Positions 29,043-43,540 of a stretch of DNA of 64,000 nt are shown one piece after another (position 1 is the stretch's first letter; each line of letters begins with the position of its first letter). A program made the position numbers and the translations under genes. The DNA is from Chionoecetes opilio. Taxonomy: Eukaryota; Arthropoda; Malacostraca; Decapoda; Majidae. Under the pieces are notes generated by a model, which was not told the DNA's origin, searched no databases, and worked only from the letters and a program-made list of their open reading frames with translations. Where the stretch lies: contig JACEEZ010020100.1 of assembly GCA_016584305.1 (NCBI GenBank), positions 1,551,429 to 1,615,428 on the forward strand. Direction: 5' to 3'.

Positions 29043-30557
29043 CATACGTGCTTGTGGTTCGGTTCTCTGGTTTCTCTTCTTTTTATATAACATATAAAAA
29101 GAATGATATGTCACTAGGTATATTATATTGACGTGGGGAAATATTTCTTATCAATCCTCATGTGATTGTGATTGTTATTCCTTTAATGCCTGTCACTGCC
29201 TCGGCTGTGTCCAGGGAATAGCAGGAAGGCAGACACTCGTGGGTACCTATGACAATTTTGATTTTATTGATTAAGATGTACGGATGTCACGAAGTTGAGC
29301 TTTTTTGGTATTTAGTATGAATTAATTGCGATAGAGGAGTGAGTGAGTTATACGTTAGTCATTAGATTAGCAGAAAAAAATACTAGTAGAGGTTGTTGGC
29401 ATGTGAGTTTGTTGTATAAGTGAAGAATAGAGAAAGTTGTGATGCTTGCTTAGATACAAAATAATATAGAGAAGTTAGAGTACTGCTTACGAAAAATATA
29501 TAAAAACAAGCAAAGATAGAAATAAGAATAAAATATAATGATTATGTATTAATGCTAGTGACGAGATTTTTTTTTTTAGGAAAGTCTTGGTACACATCTT
29601 AAGAAAAAAAGAGTCAGACCCGGTGTTGCTTTCGAAAAAAAACGAAAAAAAAGTATGTTACTCACACAAAAAAAGACAGATAGTTATCGGTGTGTCTGCA
29701 AAGAAAAAAATACAGGCAGTTAATAGTTAGTGTTGCTTGTATATGCATCGAAAAGACACGCAACTATCGGTACTATTTACAAAAAAGAAACACCGTAAAG
29801 ATGGAATACGAGAATTAGAACACGAACCCCGATAAGTACGTAATAATGAGACAAAAAAAGTAAATATTTCTTACACGCCTTTATTTTCTGGTTCACTGTT
29901 ATGATTTCCCTTCTGTCTCGTCTCGCTCATCACGTTCTCACTTCTCGACCGCCTCTTCCCATTCACTTCAGATTTACGAGTCTACATTAATACCAACAGT
30001 TTACATGCACCCTCACGACTCCCCTTCCCTCCCTCCTCGCAATCATCCCTCTTGTTTCGAGGTACTTCCCTTCTCACTACCATTTTACACGTTTTTCCTC
30101 CTTTCCATCATTTTCTGTGATTCTCATTATGGTAGAAGGGTGTAGACAGTGTTGCCAGTGTTAAGTATGGAGTATCGACAGCAGTATTACCAGCGCCATA
30201 GCAGCCCCCCGACACTCTATTTTAGCGGAAAGTTAACACACGGTGAATGCTACGCCAACTTCCTCCGTCAAGCTATGAGTGAGTATCTTAATTACCGTCT
30301 TATTGGCCCCTCGTACAGCGTCCAGGCGCTATTTTGTTTCCATTTTCACAGCTTGAAGCGACACCGCATGTGAATTTCCTCCGGCAGAACGCGTACAAAA
30401 AGGGAAATTGAACAGTAATTTGATAGTAAATCAGTCTCGTTGACGTAATTTCCTGCTTTGTATGATACAGCGGGGATGGTGTGGGTGCCCCCCCCCCCTC
30501 CCCCCCCCGCCCCTCACTCGCCTGTTCCTCCCCTCCCGCCACCCCTGTCCTGTTGTT
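29041..30557. other. Non-coding sequence
   Basis: No gene recognised. At 29600-29800 there are loose A-run-rich repeats containing TAGTTATCGGTGTG and CAACTATCGGTACT. Confidence 0.4.
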
Positions 30558-30589
30558 CCTCCTCCTCCTCCTCCTCCTCCTCCTCCTTT
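30558..30589. repeat. (CTC)n microsatellite
   Basis: About ten CTC units, just downstream of two C-runs at 30489-30508. Confidence 0.95.
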
Positions 30590-30669
30590 CTCTTCATATC
30601 CTCTCATTCTTCACTATGAGACTTCCATGTCCCTATCTTCATTAGGGGCATGGTAGTCTTTTCTAACTG

Positions 30670-30772
30670 TTATCTTACATGTAGTTTGATAGTTAGTTGT
30701 ATGTAGCTCAGCAGATACCCTCGTTATAGACCAATAGGTCTCCTGGTATCTGTTCTTCCTATGTATTCCGCC
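30670..30772 (+). mobile_element. LINE-type 3' tail, second family
   Basis: TCTCCTGGTATCTGTTCTTC followed by CTATGTATTCC is the reverse complement of sequence at 57576-57612. Its layout (conserved 3' block, then a short tail) mirrors family A, including the AGACCTA core on the other strand. The tail runs into CTC repeats at 30775-30806. Confidence 0.45.
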
Positions 30773-30774
30773 TC

Positions 30775-30806
30775 CTGCTCCTCCTCCTCCTCCTCCTCCT
30801 CCTCCT
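30775..30806. repeat. (CTC)n microsatellite
   Basis: About ten CTC units right after the LINE-type tail. Confidence 0.95.
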
Positions 30807-30880
30807 TTCCGTGAGTGGAAATTAAGTAATCCTTTTGTACCTGAGGTAAATGATGACCTCAGAAGGTAGTTGGCGATACG

Positions 30881-30962
30881 GTGTGTGTGTGTGTGTGTGT
30901 GTGGGTGTGTGTGTGTATGTGTGTTTGTGTGAGTGTAAGTGTGAGTGTGAGTGTGAGTGTGT
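30881..30962. repeat. (GT)n with GAGTGT variants
   Basis: GT array, then GTGTGA hexamers. Confidence 0.95.
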
Positions 30963-31442
30963 ATTAGCGATCTTTTGTCACCTCTAAACAGGGGTCTCAC
31001 GCTTATACTTGATTATGTACAAAGTTTCTCCTTGATCGCAGTGGCTCATGGCATGACAGGCGCGGCCTCTATCAACACGGCGGTGCTCGCATACAGTATA
31101 ACACGTCTATCAATATTCCCTTAAAGTAACACCTCGTATATTTAGTACCACCGAGAGTCCTGTATATATAGTAACGAGGGATTGGTGGGAAAATGAAGTA
31201 GAGGGTTTGGTTACGTCTTTAGAGGGACTACAGTATGTCATCAGTGAGGGTGGATGACCTAAGGCGAGGGAGGGGCAGCTTGAGGCGTGGCTGATGTGGG
31301 CGAAGGTGTCGACGAGGCACGAACGTGGGGTCACGCGTCCACCAGGAATGTGTCGCTAAAACTTTCCCTCATGTACCGCTTCTTCTAGTCCCCCGGGTAG
31401 GGTGGGTGTGTTTTTTACCTGCTGTAGAAGTAGCGTCGTGGT

Positions 31443-32045
31443 GTGAGGGAGGGTCTGTGAGGGTCTGTGAGGGAGGGTCTGTGAGGGAGGGTGTGTGGGA
31501 GGGTCTGTGAGGGTCTGTGTGGGAGGGTCTGTGTGGGAGGGTCTGTGAGGGAGGGTCTGTGTGGGAGGGTCTGTGAGGGAGGGTCTGTGTGGGAGGGTCT
31601 GTGAGGGAGGGTCTGTGAGGGGGGTCTGTGAGGGAGGGTCTGTGAGGAAGGGTCTGTGAGGGAGGGTCTGTGAGGGAGGGTCTGTGAGGAAGGGTCTGTG
31701 AGGGAGGGTCTGTGAGGAAGGGTCTGTGAGGGAGGGTCAGTGAGGGAGGGTCAGTGAGGGAGGGTCTGTGTGGGAGGGTCTGTGAGGGAGGGTCTGTGAG
31801 GGAGGGTCTGTGTGGGAGGGTCTGTGAGGGAGGGTATGTGTGGGAGGGTCTGTGAGGGAGGGTCTGTGAGGGAGGGTCTGTGTGGGAGGGTCTGTGAGGG
31901 AGGGTCTGTGTGGGAGGGTCTGTGAGGGAGGGTCTGTGAGGAAGGGTCTGTGTGGGAAGGTCTGTGTGGGAGGGTCTGTGTGGGAGGGTCTGTGAGGGAG
32001 GGTGTGTGAGGTAGGGTCTGTGAGGGAGGGTCTGTGACGAGGAGG
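31443..32045 (+). repeat. G-rich 16-bp minisatellite, about 37 units
   Basis: Tandem GGGAGGGTCTGTGAGG units with G/T (GTGAGG or GTGTGG) and occasional GGAAGG or CAGTG variants. Each unit has two G3 runs, so neighbouring units supply the four runs needed for a G-quadruplex on the plus strand. Confidence 0.95.
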
Positions 32046-32087
32046 AGTCTGTGGGAGGATCTTAAGGGATGCCGGATTGGAGGGAAA

Positions 32088-32215
32088 GAAAGTGAGGAGA
32101 AAAGAAAAGGAAAGAGGAAAGGGAAAAACGAAAAGAGGAAAGGGAAGAAGGAGGAAAAAGAGAAAGAGGGAGGAAAGTGAGGAGAAACCAGAGATAGACG
32201 TGAAAATGTGAAGGA
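32088..32215. repeat. Purine-rich tract
   Basis: Almost pure A/G on the plus strand over about 125 bp (GAAAGGGAAAAACG-like units). Confidence 0.8.
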
Positions 32216-32340
32216 AAAGCTAGCCTGTATGTGTGTGTGTGTGCGTAAAACAAGCAGGCAGGCAGGATATGCTATTCAGTTATCTTGAGCCAGGCAGGTG
32301 TGGGTTCAGTACATGGGTCTGGGAGAGGGAGAAGGGAGAT

Positions 32341-32470
32341 GGAGGGGGGGGGGGGAGGAGGGGGAAGGGAGCACTGATGGCAGGGGATAGGAATAGAGGG
32401 ACGTGCGGAACACATTACCCCTTCCCCCTCCCTTCCCCCTTCCCTCTCTATCCCCTCCTGTCCCCCCCAA
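32341..32470. other. G-run followed by C/CT-rich stretch
   Basis: A run of about 12 G at 32343-32354 is followed by CCCTTCC-rich sequence at 32417-32470. The two are partly complementary and could pair. Confidence 0.5.
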
Positions 32471-32698
32471 GACCCCTCCTTTCCCTCTGTTCTGTCACCG
32501 TCCCCGCCCCGCCAGCGTAACATTAGCAGCTCCCTCAGGTGTCATTAGAGCCTCGTCCCGCCAGGTATCTCGTCACCCCGCCATGCACTCACCGTTGTAA
32601 CCAGGACACCAGGCATACGATACTGCTAATTATTGCATCACCTTAACGATCCTACTCAGACTTGAACCTTTATTTTGATGTTTGCTACTTATCTTATC

Positions 32699-32970
32699 AC
32701 TTTTCGTAGCCTGTCCTGTGCGTTGCTTTACCTTTTACAGATAGATTACTTTAGAACTAGTTGTTTTGAACCTTTTTTCATGTTATCTTCTTTTCTCATA
32801 ACTTTTCGTAGCCTGTCCTGTGCGATGCTTTACCTTTTACAGATAGATTACTTTAGATCTAGTTGTTTTGGACCTTTTTTCATGTTATCTTCTTTTCTCA
32901 TCACTTTTCGTAGCCTGTCCTGTGCGTTGCTTTAGCTTTTACAGATAGATTACTTTAGGACTAGTTGTGT
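32699..32970. repeat. 102-bp tandem repeat, 2.6 units
   Basis: ACTTTTCGTAGCCTGTCCTG recurs at 32699, 32801 and 32903, exactly 102 bp apart, with only a few differences between units. Confidence 0.95.
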
Positions 32971-33287
32971 GTTATGGATTTACGCTGCTCTGTGGGGCGG
33001 TAAGCTGTGTCGAGTGTCGATTGTGAGTCCTGTAGTGATGCGCGTTTATATGAATATGTATTTGTTGTGGTATGATGGTATATATCTATCCTGTGACCCT
33101 TGTTGCAGATGGGAACACTGACTTGGAACATGCAGCCAAGAAGTGTAGGTACTAAGGTAGTAATCTATTCATACGGAAAAAGTGCAAAAAAATATATATA
33201 TATAAACGCTTAAGTGCAATTTTCTGGAGTAGAACATGGTGGCTGAAACTGTTTACCTGGACGCGATGTGTGTTGTGTGTGTTCCCC

Positions 33288-33289
<2 letters not shown>

Positions 33290-33325
<36 letters not shown>

Positions 33326-35812
33326 TCACAAGGAACTGGCCAAGGGCATAACAAAAATGGGTAACACAAAGCCCGTTTAGTTGCCAGTCCCTATAAAGAA
33401 GACAGTAAGAGAATAAAATAAAAACAGAGGGGTAGGCCAATTTAGTTCGGGAGGTGTCTTGTTACTCTTCTTTTGAAAAGATTTAAGTCATAGGAAAGTG
33501 GAAAAATAGAAACAGGAAGAGAGTTCCAGAGTTTACCAGTGAAAGGGATGAAAGAGTAAAGATACTGATTAACTCTTGCATTAGGAAGATGGACAGAATA
33601 GGGATGAGAATGAGTAGAAAGTCTTGTGCAGCGAGGCCGCGGGAGGGGGGGAGGCATGCAGTTAGCAAGTTCAGAAGAGCAGTGAGCATGAAAATAACGG
33701 TAGAAGAGAGCAAGAGAAGCAACATTGCGGCGGTGATTTAAGGATTGAAGACAGTCAGTCAGAGGAGAGGAGTTGATGAGACGAAAAGCTTTTGACTCAA
33801 CCCTGTTTAGGAGAGCTGTATGAGTGGATCCTCCCCAAACATGTGAGACATACTCCACACATGGGCGGATAAGGCCCCTGTAGAGAGCAAGCAATTGGGA
33901 GGGAGAAAAAAAAAAGAAAAAAAAAAAGGACGCAGACGCCACAGCACACCTAACTTCTTAGAAGCTGTTTTAGCAAGAGATGAGATGTGAGATTTCCAGT
34001 TCAGATTTTTAGTAAAGGTTAGTCCTAGAATGTTCATTGTAGAAGAAGGAGACAGTTGAGTGTTATTGAAGAAGAGGGGATAGTTATCTGGTAGGTTTTG
34101 TCGAGTAGATAGGTGAAGAAATTGGGTTTTTGAGGCATTGAACAAAACAAGGTTTGCTTTGCCCCAATCAGAAATTATAGAAAGATCAGAAGTTAGGCGC
34201 TCTGTGGCATCTCTCCGTGAATCACTTAGTTCCTGTTGAGTTGGACGTCTAATAAACGACGTTGAAAAATGCAGGGTAGAATCATCAGCGTAGGAGTGGA
34301 TAGGGCTTTGAGTTAGACTTAGAAGATCATTAATAAATAATAGAAAGAGAGTGGGTGATAGGACAGAACCCTGGGGAACACCACTATTGATAGATTTAGG
34401 AGAAGAACAATGTCCGTCCACAGTAGCTGCAATAGAAACGGTTTGAAAGGGAAAACTTAAAATGAAGGTACAGAGAGAAGGATAGAAACCGAATGAGGGT
34501 AGTTGGAAATTAAAGATTTGTGCCAGACTCTATCAAAAGCTTTTGATATGTCAAGGGCAACAAAAAAAAGTTTCACCGAAACCCCTAAAGGAGGATGACC
34601 AAGACTCAGTTAGGAAAGCTAGGAGATCGCCAGTAGATCGCCCTTTACGGAAACCGTACTGACGATCAGATAAAAGATTGTGAGCAGATAGATGCTTAAG
34701 AATCTTCTTATTAAGTATAGATTCAAAAACTTTAGAAAGGCAGGAAGTCAAAGCTATAGGACGGTAGTTTGAAGGATTAGAACGGTCCCCCTTCTTAGAA
34801 ACAGGTTGGATGTGAGCAAACTTCCAGCAAGAAGGAAAGGTGGAAGTAGATAGACAAAGACGGAAAAGTTTGACCAGGCAAGGTGCAAGCACAGAAGCAC
34901 AGTTTTTGAGAATAATAGGAGGGACTCCGTCAGGACCGTAAGCCTTCCGAGGATCTAGGCCAGAAAGGGCAAAGAAAACATCATTACGAAGGATCTTAAT
35001 GACAGGCATAATATAGTCAGAGGGTGGAGGAGAAGGAGGAACAAGCCCTTCATCAGCCAGAGTGGAATTTTTAGCAAATGTTTGAGCGAAGAGTTCAGCT
35101 TTAGAAATAGATGAGACAGCTGTGGAGCCATCTGGGTGAAGCATAGGAGGGAAAGATGAAGAAGAAAAATGGTTAGAGATGTTATTAGCTAGATGCCAGA
35201 AGTCACGAGAGGAATTTGATTCAGAAAGAGTTTGACATTTTCTATGAATGAAAAAGTTTTTGGTAAGTTGAAGTAAAGATTTGGCATGATTACGGGCAGA
35301 AATATAAAGGGCATGAGTTTCAGGAGATGGATGCTTACGGTACCGTTTGTGAGCCACCTCCCTATCTCGGACAGCATGAGAACAAGCAGAGTTAAACCAA
35401 GGTTGACGGGCTTTAGGATTAGAGAAAGTATGTGGAATGTACGCCTCCATGCCAGAGACTATGACCTCAGTTATGCGCTCTGCACAAAGAGATGGGTCTT
35501 TGACATGGAAGCAGTAATCATTCCATTGAAAATCAGAGTAGTACTGCCCTAGGTCTTCCCACTTAGCTGAGTTGAAGTGCCAGAAGCACCTCCGCTTAGG
35601 TGGGTCCCGAGACGGTACCGGAGCGATAGGACAGGTTACAGAAATAAGATTGTGATCGGAGGAACCCAACGGAGAGAATAGTTTTTCAGAGTAAGCAGAA
35701 GGATTAGTAGTTAGAAAAAGATCAAGAATGTTGGGCGTGTCTCCAAGGCGGTCAGGAATACGGGTAGGGTGCTGCACCAGCTGCTCTAGGTATCCTGTAT
35801 CCTGCCGTTGTG
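33290..35812 (-). mobile_element. Non-LTR retrotransposon (LINE), 5'-truncated, frameshifted
   Basis: Read on the minus strand from 35812. The sequence opens in the end of an AP-type endonuclease ([28 protein letters not shown], then SDHNLIS near 35650). After a linker, the reverse transcriptase follows: YGPDGVPP (34930), NYRPIALTS (34755), [11 protein letters not shown] (34650), [13 protein letters not shown] (34540), SGVPQGSVLSP (34370) and the catalytic SYADDST (34290). The C-terminus has LYRGLIRPCVEYVSHVW (33860), LNHRRNVASL (33740), and GKLWNSLP with FKRRVTRHL before a stop at 33442. A 3' UTR and a poly(A) of about 32 follow (poly(T) at 33291-33322 on plus). Two frame changes fall in homopolymers (near 34565 and 33907-33928). 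Jockey/CR1-like order; clade uncertain. The N-terminal endonuclease half and ORF1 are missing. Confidence 0.92.
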
Positions 35813-37626
35813 AATTTTGTTATATTATTATATATTATATTCATATTCGTATCAGAAAAGTATCCGGGCTTCTTTTTCTCTTTTCTTCCACGAGAAGGAT
35901 TATCAGTGGAAGTGTGTAAAGTTTCCACTGTCATGCATGACATTGCTGCAGTTTTTATTTGAAGAGATAATGCCAAAGAGGGATTTCAAACATACATATT
36001 TTGTGATTGGTGTGTAATCTTGGGTTGTAAGTGAAATCATGCATGTTTTATAAGACACTTGATAGAATTTCATGATAGAGTGACACGCAATTTTTGACCT
36101 GGCTAAGTTAGGGGTTCATTTTAGCTGTTGAGGTTTGAGAGGAACGTTCTGTTCTGGCTCGGCAAATCGTGCACGACCGTAGAGTCTTCCAGGGGCTATT
36201 TGTTTACCGGATTGAGTCTTGTTGGAAAATTGGCCGACTTGCGAGACGGAATGGTCCCAGATTCCAGACTGTTGAATATATGCTGTCCAAATAGATACCT
36301 TTTTGTTAACGTTCTCAGATATATTATTGAGGAAAAAGAATGAATATCATCGTCGTCATGTCTCGTTTTGGTGATACGCGGACATGCCAGCAAGTTTCCG
36401 CGTTGGTTTAGGGCTGCGGGGCACATGAGAGTGCGGGCCACCGACGAGGCAGGAGTGATAAAGATGTGATCATTTTATACCTCCCAAAGATAATAAAAGG
36501 GCGAAGTCTTGTCCAGGTAGAATTAACCTTTAAAATCACAGCCATCAGATCACACACACAGCCACTGATAGCCAGCGACTCCTCCAGGCTGTGTAAAATT
36601 ATGCGTGAGGAACGAAAAGTATCTGCCCTGCATCGCGGAAAAAGCCACTGTGTTTAGGAACTATTTTGGAACGCGAGAAAGAGCATCAAATACAAAGACA
36701 GCAGCCACTACCTGACGTGACAAGGAGGAGGCAGAGTTACTCCCAACAGTGACGGAGAGTAAAGGGAGACACGCATGATAAATCTATAGAAATAATCATA
36801 TACGGAATATAGGTGATGAAAGACGTACCATTGCTTCGAAAGTAGCGAAATGAAAGAGATCCTAAGATGGCCCAACCCTTCTATTATGTAACACTTGAAA
36901 CACTTGAAACACTTTAATATGCTTACCATAATACATACGTTAATAAAGTTATATAACATAATTTGTGTAAGCAGCCCATACGAAGCCATACGGCTATTCG
37001 GGCAGCATCTCTGTAGTTTACAAACAAGTTTATCTAGGACGTCAGTAGCAATTACATAAAAGAAGAAGAAAAAAAGAAAATAAAAAGAAAAACAAGGTAA
37101 ACAAAAAACAAACAAAAAAACAGGAGAAATACATAGACAATTTTAGGGGTGTATATCATTACCTATTGACCTCCGTGTGGTGAGGGAGCTAAGTCTAGGG
37201 GTTCAATTCCGACCGACATGGTACTGTTATACAATTTGTCTTAATTGATTAAATAATAATAATGATAATAGTAATACTACTTGATGAACCTGACAGCAAA
37301 ATAATAGGAAAGACATCAGCAGGAGAAGTGCAAAGCGTTTTTTTCCACCTTCCTTTATTCCTAGCGATATCAGCTGCACTAGAGTACAATCCAAGCAATC
37401 GGCGGCCTTTCCTCAACCATTTCCTTTCCTCAACGCTGCAATTGGCGTTATTTATACGTAGACTCTCTTCACTAACAAGGCAAGTGTGTCATTAGCTTCC
37501 TGCCGGGGTGCGACCTGAGAGTGGTAATTCCGTGCGGCTTTTCTACGCCCGGACACAGCGATGGTGGGTGGGTGGGAGTGTGATTGGCGTGCCTGCCTTA
37601 GTGTTGACTGCAAGCCTGGCTTCTCA
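35813..37626. other. Non-coding sequence
   Basis: No gene recognised. Around 37170-37220, GTGTGGTGAGGGAGCTAAG followed by GGGGTTCAATTCC looks like A and B boxes of a decayed tRNA-type SINE, but the rest of an element is not visible. Confidence 0.35.
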
Positions 37627-37700
37627 TAAGAACATGAAAACATCAGAAAATAAGGAAGCTACAAGAGACCGCGAGACCTACACGTGGTAGTTCCTCCTCA
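37627..37700 (-). mobile_element. LINE 3' end, family A, severely truncated
   Basis: About 74 bp: AAGGAAGCTACAAGAGACCG and CCTACACGTGGTAGTTCCT with the usual tail on its left. Confidence 0.75.
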
Positions 37701-38018
37701 CGCAGATAGCCTCGCATGCTAACTCGTGTGTGTACCTTGATAACGTATCTGTCTATATATACGTAATCATTTGTGTTGTTAGTTTTTTTCATCTGTGGTG
37801 TTATATCTGTGCCTTATGAGAGATATGTGTAGGATGGACTTTTTTTGCATATATAGAATTCTGTTAAGCTTCGTAAAGACTTATTTTTGTGGGTGCATTT
37901 TTTACTTTAAAGTCTTAATGATCCAGAAGTGCGCGGAGGAAAATGTACTTAGGGAGACTATTGCCTTGCTGTACTCTCTAGGTCGGTGTGGTTTGTAATA
38001 AGTTAATAAGCGTTGAGT

Positions 38019-38632
<614 letters not shown>

Positions 38633-38848
38633 TATAGTCTATTTTTTTTAACAAGGCAAAAAATCCAACCCCTTTGCTGCTTACTGACTGATATTGGATG
38701 CCAGGAGAAGGGAATACTACGCTTCCTCTTAATTTCAGTTGTATTTTATCATAGTTAACCCTATTATCAGGTAAACATAGGCATCATTTTAAGCATGACA
38801 CCTTAAATTAGAATGGAATTTTTGCCTTGTTAAAAAAAATAGACTATA
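38633..38848. mobile_element. MITE with 28-30-bp perfect TIRs and TA flanks
   Basis: TATAGTCTATTTTTTTTAAC continuing to GGCAAAAA at the left is repeated exactly inverted at the right (38819-38848). If the outer TA is the duplicated target, the element is 38635-38846. TA duplication and short TIR suggest a Tc1/mariner-type MITE. It lies at the end of repeat C. Confidence 0.7.
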
Positions 38849-39149
38849 GCAAAGTAGTCATGATCTTCTTTATCTGATGATCTTATTATGTTCTTTATTT
38901 TCTTCTTTTCTTTATCCTCTACTTTTCTTTTCCCTCTTCTTCCTTTTTCTTCTTTCTTCTTCTTATTCTTCGTTTTCTTCTTTATAGACTTTGGTTATTC
39001 ATAGATATGTGGATCGCTTTCTTCCCCTCCTTCAACTGTTGTCTCAATTATCACTCCTCTAGCAAACACATAAGAAGCATACAATCTAACTACATAAGAA
39101 TACGGGTTCTCAATCACGGTGAGTATAGTGTCTGGCAGGGATAGCTATA

Positions 39150-40083
39150 TACAGAGATCAGGGACTCCTTTATAACGTACACTAAACCTTGTCCTTGTTA
39201 GAGTAACAGTTTTGCCTGAATGATAGATACAGGGATCAGGGACTCCTTTATAATGTACACTAAACCTTGTCCTTGTTAGAGTTAGAGTTTTGCCCCTGAA
39301 TGATAGATACAGGGATCAGGGACTCCTTTACAACGTACACTAAACCTTGTCCTTGTTAGAGTAAGAGTTTTGCCCCTGAATGATAGATACAGGGATCAGG
39401 GACTCCTTTATAACGTACACTAAACCTTGTCCTTGTTAGAGTTAGTTTTGCCAGAAGGATAGATACAAGGATCAGGGACTCCTTTATAACGTACACTAAA
39501 CCTTGTCCTTGTTAGAGTAAGAGTTTTGCCTGAATGATAGATACAAGGATCAGGGACTCCTTTATAATGTACACTAAACCTTGTCCTTGTTAGAGTTAGA
39601 GTTTTGCCTGAATGATAGATACAGGGATCAGAGACTCCTTTACAACGTACACTAAACCTTGTCCTTGTTAGAGTAAGAGTTTTGCCTGAAGGATAGATAC
39701 AGGGATCAGGGACTCCTTTATAACGTACACTAAACCTTGTCCTTGTCAGAGTAAGAGTTTTGCCTGAATGATAGATACAGGGATCAGAGACTCCTTTACA
39801 ACGTACACTAAACCTTGTCCTTGTTAGAGTAAGAGTTTTGCCTGAATGATAGATACAGGGATCAGAGACTCCTTTACAACGTACACTAAACCTTGTCCTT
39901 GTCAGAGTAAGAGTTTTGCCTGAAGGATAGATACAGGGATCAGAGACTCCTTTACAACGTACACTAAACCTTGTCCTTGTCAGAGTAAGAGTTTTGCCTG
40001 AAGGATAGATACAGGGATCAGGGACTCCTTTATAATGTACACTAAACCTTGTCCTTGTTAGAGTAAGAGTTTTGCCTGAAGGA
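39150..40083. repeat. 78-bp minisatellite, 12 units
   Basis: Units contain GGGACTCCTTTATAACGTAC and ACTAAACCTTGTCCTTGTTA. Most are exactly 78 bp; two near 39290 and 39370 carry an extra CC. The minus strand is open for most of the array (26-residue period SGKTLTLTRTRFSVRCKGVS plus DPCIYP) and joins about 105 unique residues starting at 40382. See findings for whether this is a gene. Confidence 0.95.
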
Positions 40084-41576
<1,493 letters not shown>

Positions 41577-41602
41577 ATTGTGTGTGTGTGTGTGTGTTTG
41601 TA

Positions 41603-41633
<31 letters not shown>

Positions 41634-41642
41634 GTGTGTCTG
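41577..41642. repeat. (GT)n microsatellite
   Basis: GT array with TTTGTA and GC interruptions. Confidence 0.95.
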
Positions 41643-41796
41643 TGGTTTGCTGTAGTGATGCTGCTTGTTATGCGCCATGCCACACTGTATACACAAGAAG
41701 TGGTGCAGGTGTGTCGCTCCACGTTACTGACCTCGTCACACCTGAAAGACTGGGAAAAATGCGTCTGAAACACAGCCGGAGAAGAGCAGAGGAGAA

Positions 41797-42064
41797 AAAT
41801 ATAGAGGTTGCTGCAGGAAGAAGAACATAGAGGTTGCTGCAGGGAGAAGAACATAGAGGTTGCTGCAGGGAGAATAACATAGAGGTTGCTGCAGGGAGAA
41901 TAACATAGAGGTTGCTGCAGGGAGAATAACATAGAGGTTGCTGCAGGGAGAAGAACATAGAGGTTGCTGCAGGGAGAAGAACATAGAGGTTGCTGCAGGG
42001 AGAAGAACATAGAGGTTGCTGCAGGGAGAAGAACATAGAGGTTGCTGCAGGGAGAATAACAGAG
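41797..42064. repeat. 26-bp minisatellite, 10 units
   Basis: Units of AACATAGAGGTTGCTGCAGG plus GAGAAG or GAGAAT. The G/T variant is grouped in three central units, suggesting expansion by block duplication. Open on the minus strand in three frames because the unit lacks stops. Confidence 0.97.
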
Positions 42065-42233
42065 GGAATAAAAAAAGAAGAATATCGGTCTGTTTTGGGG
42101 ATTTGATGTATTTATTTCAAAACTTCCGTCCTTTTTGTGCGAGTTTCTGTCTTACATCTCCTAAGGCTAAGTTACTCGTGTGCAAGGCAAGGATAGATTC
42201 ATATACTTTCTGTGTTGCATGAGGTGCTGATGG

Positions 42234-42316
42234 TTTTGTGTGTGTGTGTGTGTGTGTGGGTGTGTGGGTGGGTGGGTGGGTGGGTGGGTGGGTGCGTGTG
42301 TGTGTGTGTGTGTGTC
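42234..42316. repeat. (GT)n with (GGTG)n core
   Basis: GT flanks around seven GGTG units. Confidence 0.95.
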
Positions 42317-43319
42317 AGGGAGGGAAGGAGGAGACATGGCTGGCTTTTCGAATGTCGAGGGAATAACACTATAACAAGGTCATCATTTAGTCTTCGTTTA
42401 ACGCTTTGATTCGTAAAATATGCATTAAAACCTTGCACACTATTAAGCTAAATTGAAACAGAAAATTGTACTTGTCATGGGCTGAAAAAAACAACAGCTA
42501 CAAATTTGAAATATTGTCTTCAAATTTCTTTAAGAGTTAACACGTCCATTAGCCCTCGCGCTGATTTCTATCTCCCGAATACCCGTGTTAAGTTTGTTCA
42601 TCACAGCAGTATCAGATAACAGAGTAACAGAGAGATTAAAATGACCGACCCTGTAGTGATATCGACCCTAAGGATTACATGTGCGGGGAGGAGAAGAACC
42701 TTAACCGGCGATGCTATCAACGAGACACATTAATTAAAGACATTTCTAGCGTCTTCTCCCTACGTGTTGTGATGTGGCCGATGTAACTCCCTTGTTCCCT
42801 TGCTACCGTGTTCACCCAAGGGAGGGAAGACGCTGTATAGGAGGGGGATACGTAGGGATGTGTGTGGGGAGGAAAGGGATAATAGATGAAAGAAACAAAT
42901 GGCCTTTTGAACGTACCCTGATTGAGGTAAGAGAGGAAGAAGGAAAATATGGGTTTAGATGTCAAATTGGAGGAAAATGGGTATACATGAAGAGTTATGG
43001 GTGTTGAGAGTGAGAGGAAAGAGGGCAGGGACAGGAGGCAGAACAAAGGAAAGGTGTACCGGATATAGTGAAGGGCGAATAATGAAGGGAAAGGAAGAAG
43101 GGAGGGAGATAGACGGGACGTTGAAGGATGAAGAAAGGGGTGCAATCAAATCAATCACATGCAACTGAAACTCTGTGTGTAAAAAGGAGAAGTGTATTTA
43201 TAGGTATTATAGGTATTTATTCGTATTTCCTTTGACAGATGTAGGGTACGGAGGGGTCTGATAGATGTATGGGAATAGATAATAAGGGTTCAATAATGGT
43301 GATGTAAATAAGGTTCTCA
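42317..43319. other. Non-coding sequence
   Basis: No gene recognised. Purine-rich GGGAGGAAAG-like sequence at 42815-43140. Confidence 0.4.
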
Positions 43320-43540
43320 TATTCAAAGAGAAACAGTTAAAACACGTACAAATTATTCTAAGCTAGATGAATTTAGAATTAGATGAAAGATGGGCGAAAT
43401 TGGTTCACAAATAAGGTAGTAAAAGAATGGAACACACTCGGTTACCTCAGTTACTCGTTGTAGGTGCAAACAAGATAGATTGTTTGAAGAGCAGGATAGA
43501 TACACGCGCGATACAAGATGGTGCTAGTTGGTTAGGTAGT
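43320..43540 (+). pseudogene. Decayed LINE C-terminus, relative of family A
   Basis: One plus-strand frame gives NWFTNKVVKEWNTLGYLS (43402-43456), which aligns with NWFTNRVVNDWNGLSRQV of family A. A later frame gives CLKSRIDT, the counterpart of SFKRRLD. Several stops and frame changes show it is dead. Confidence 0.6.
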
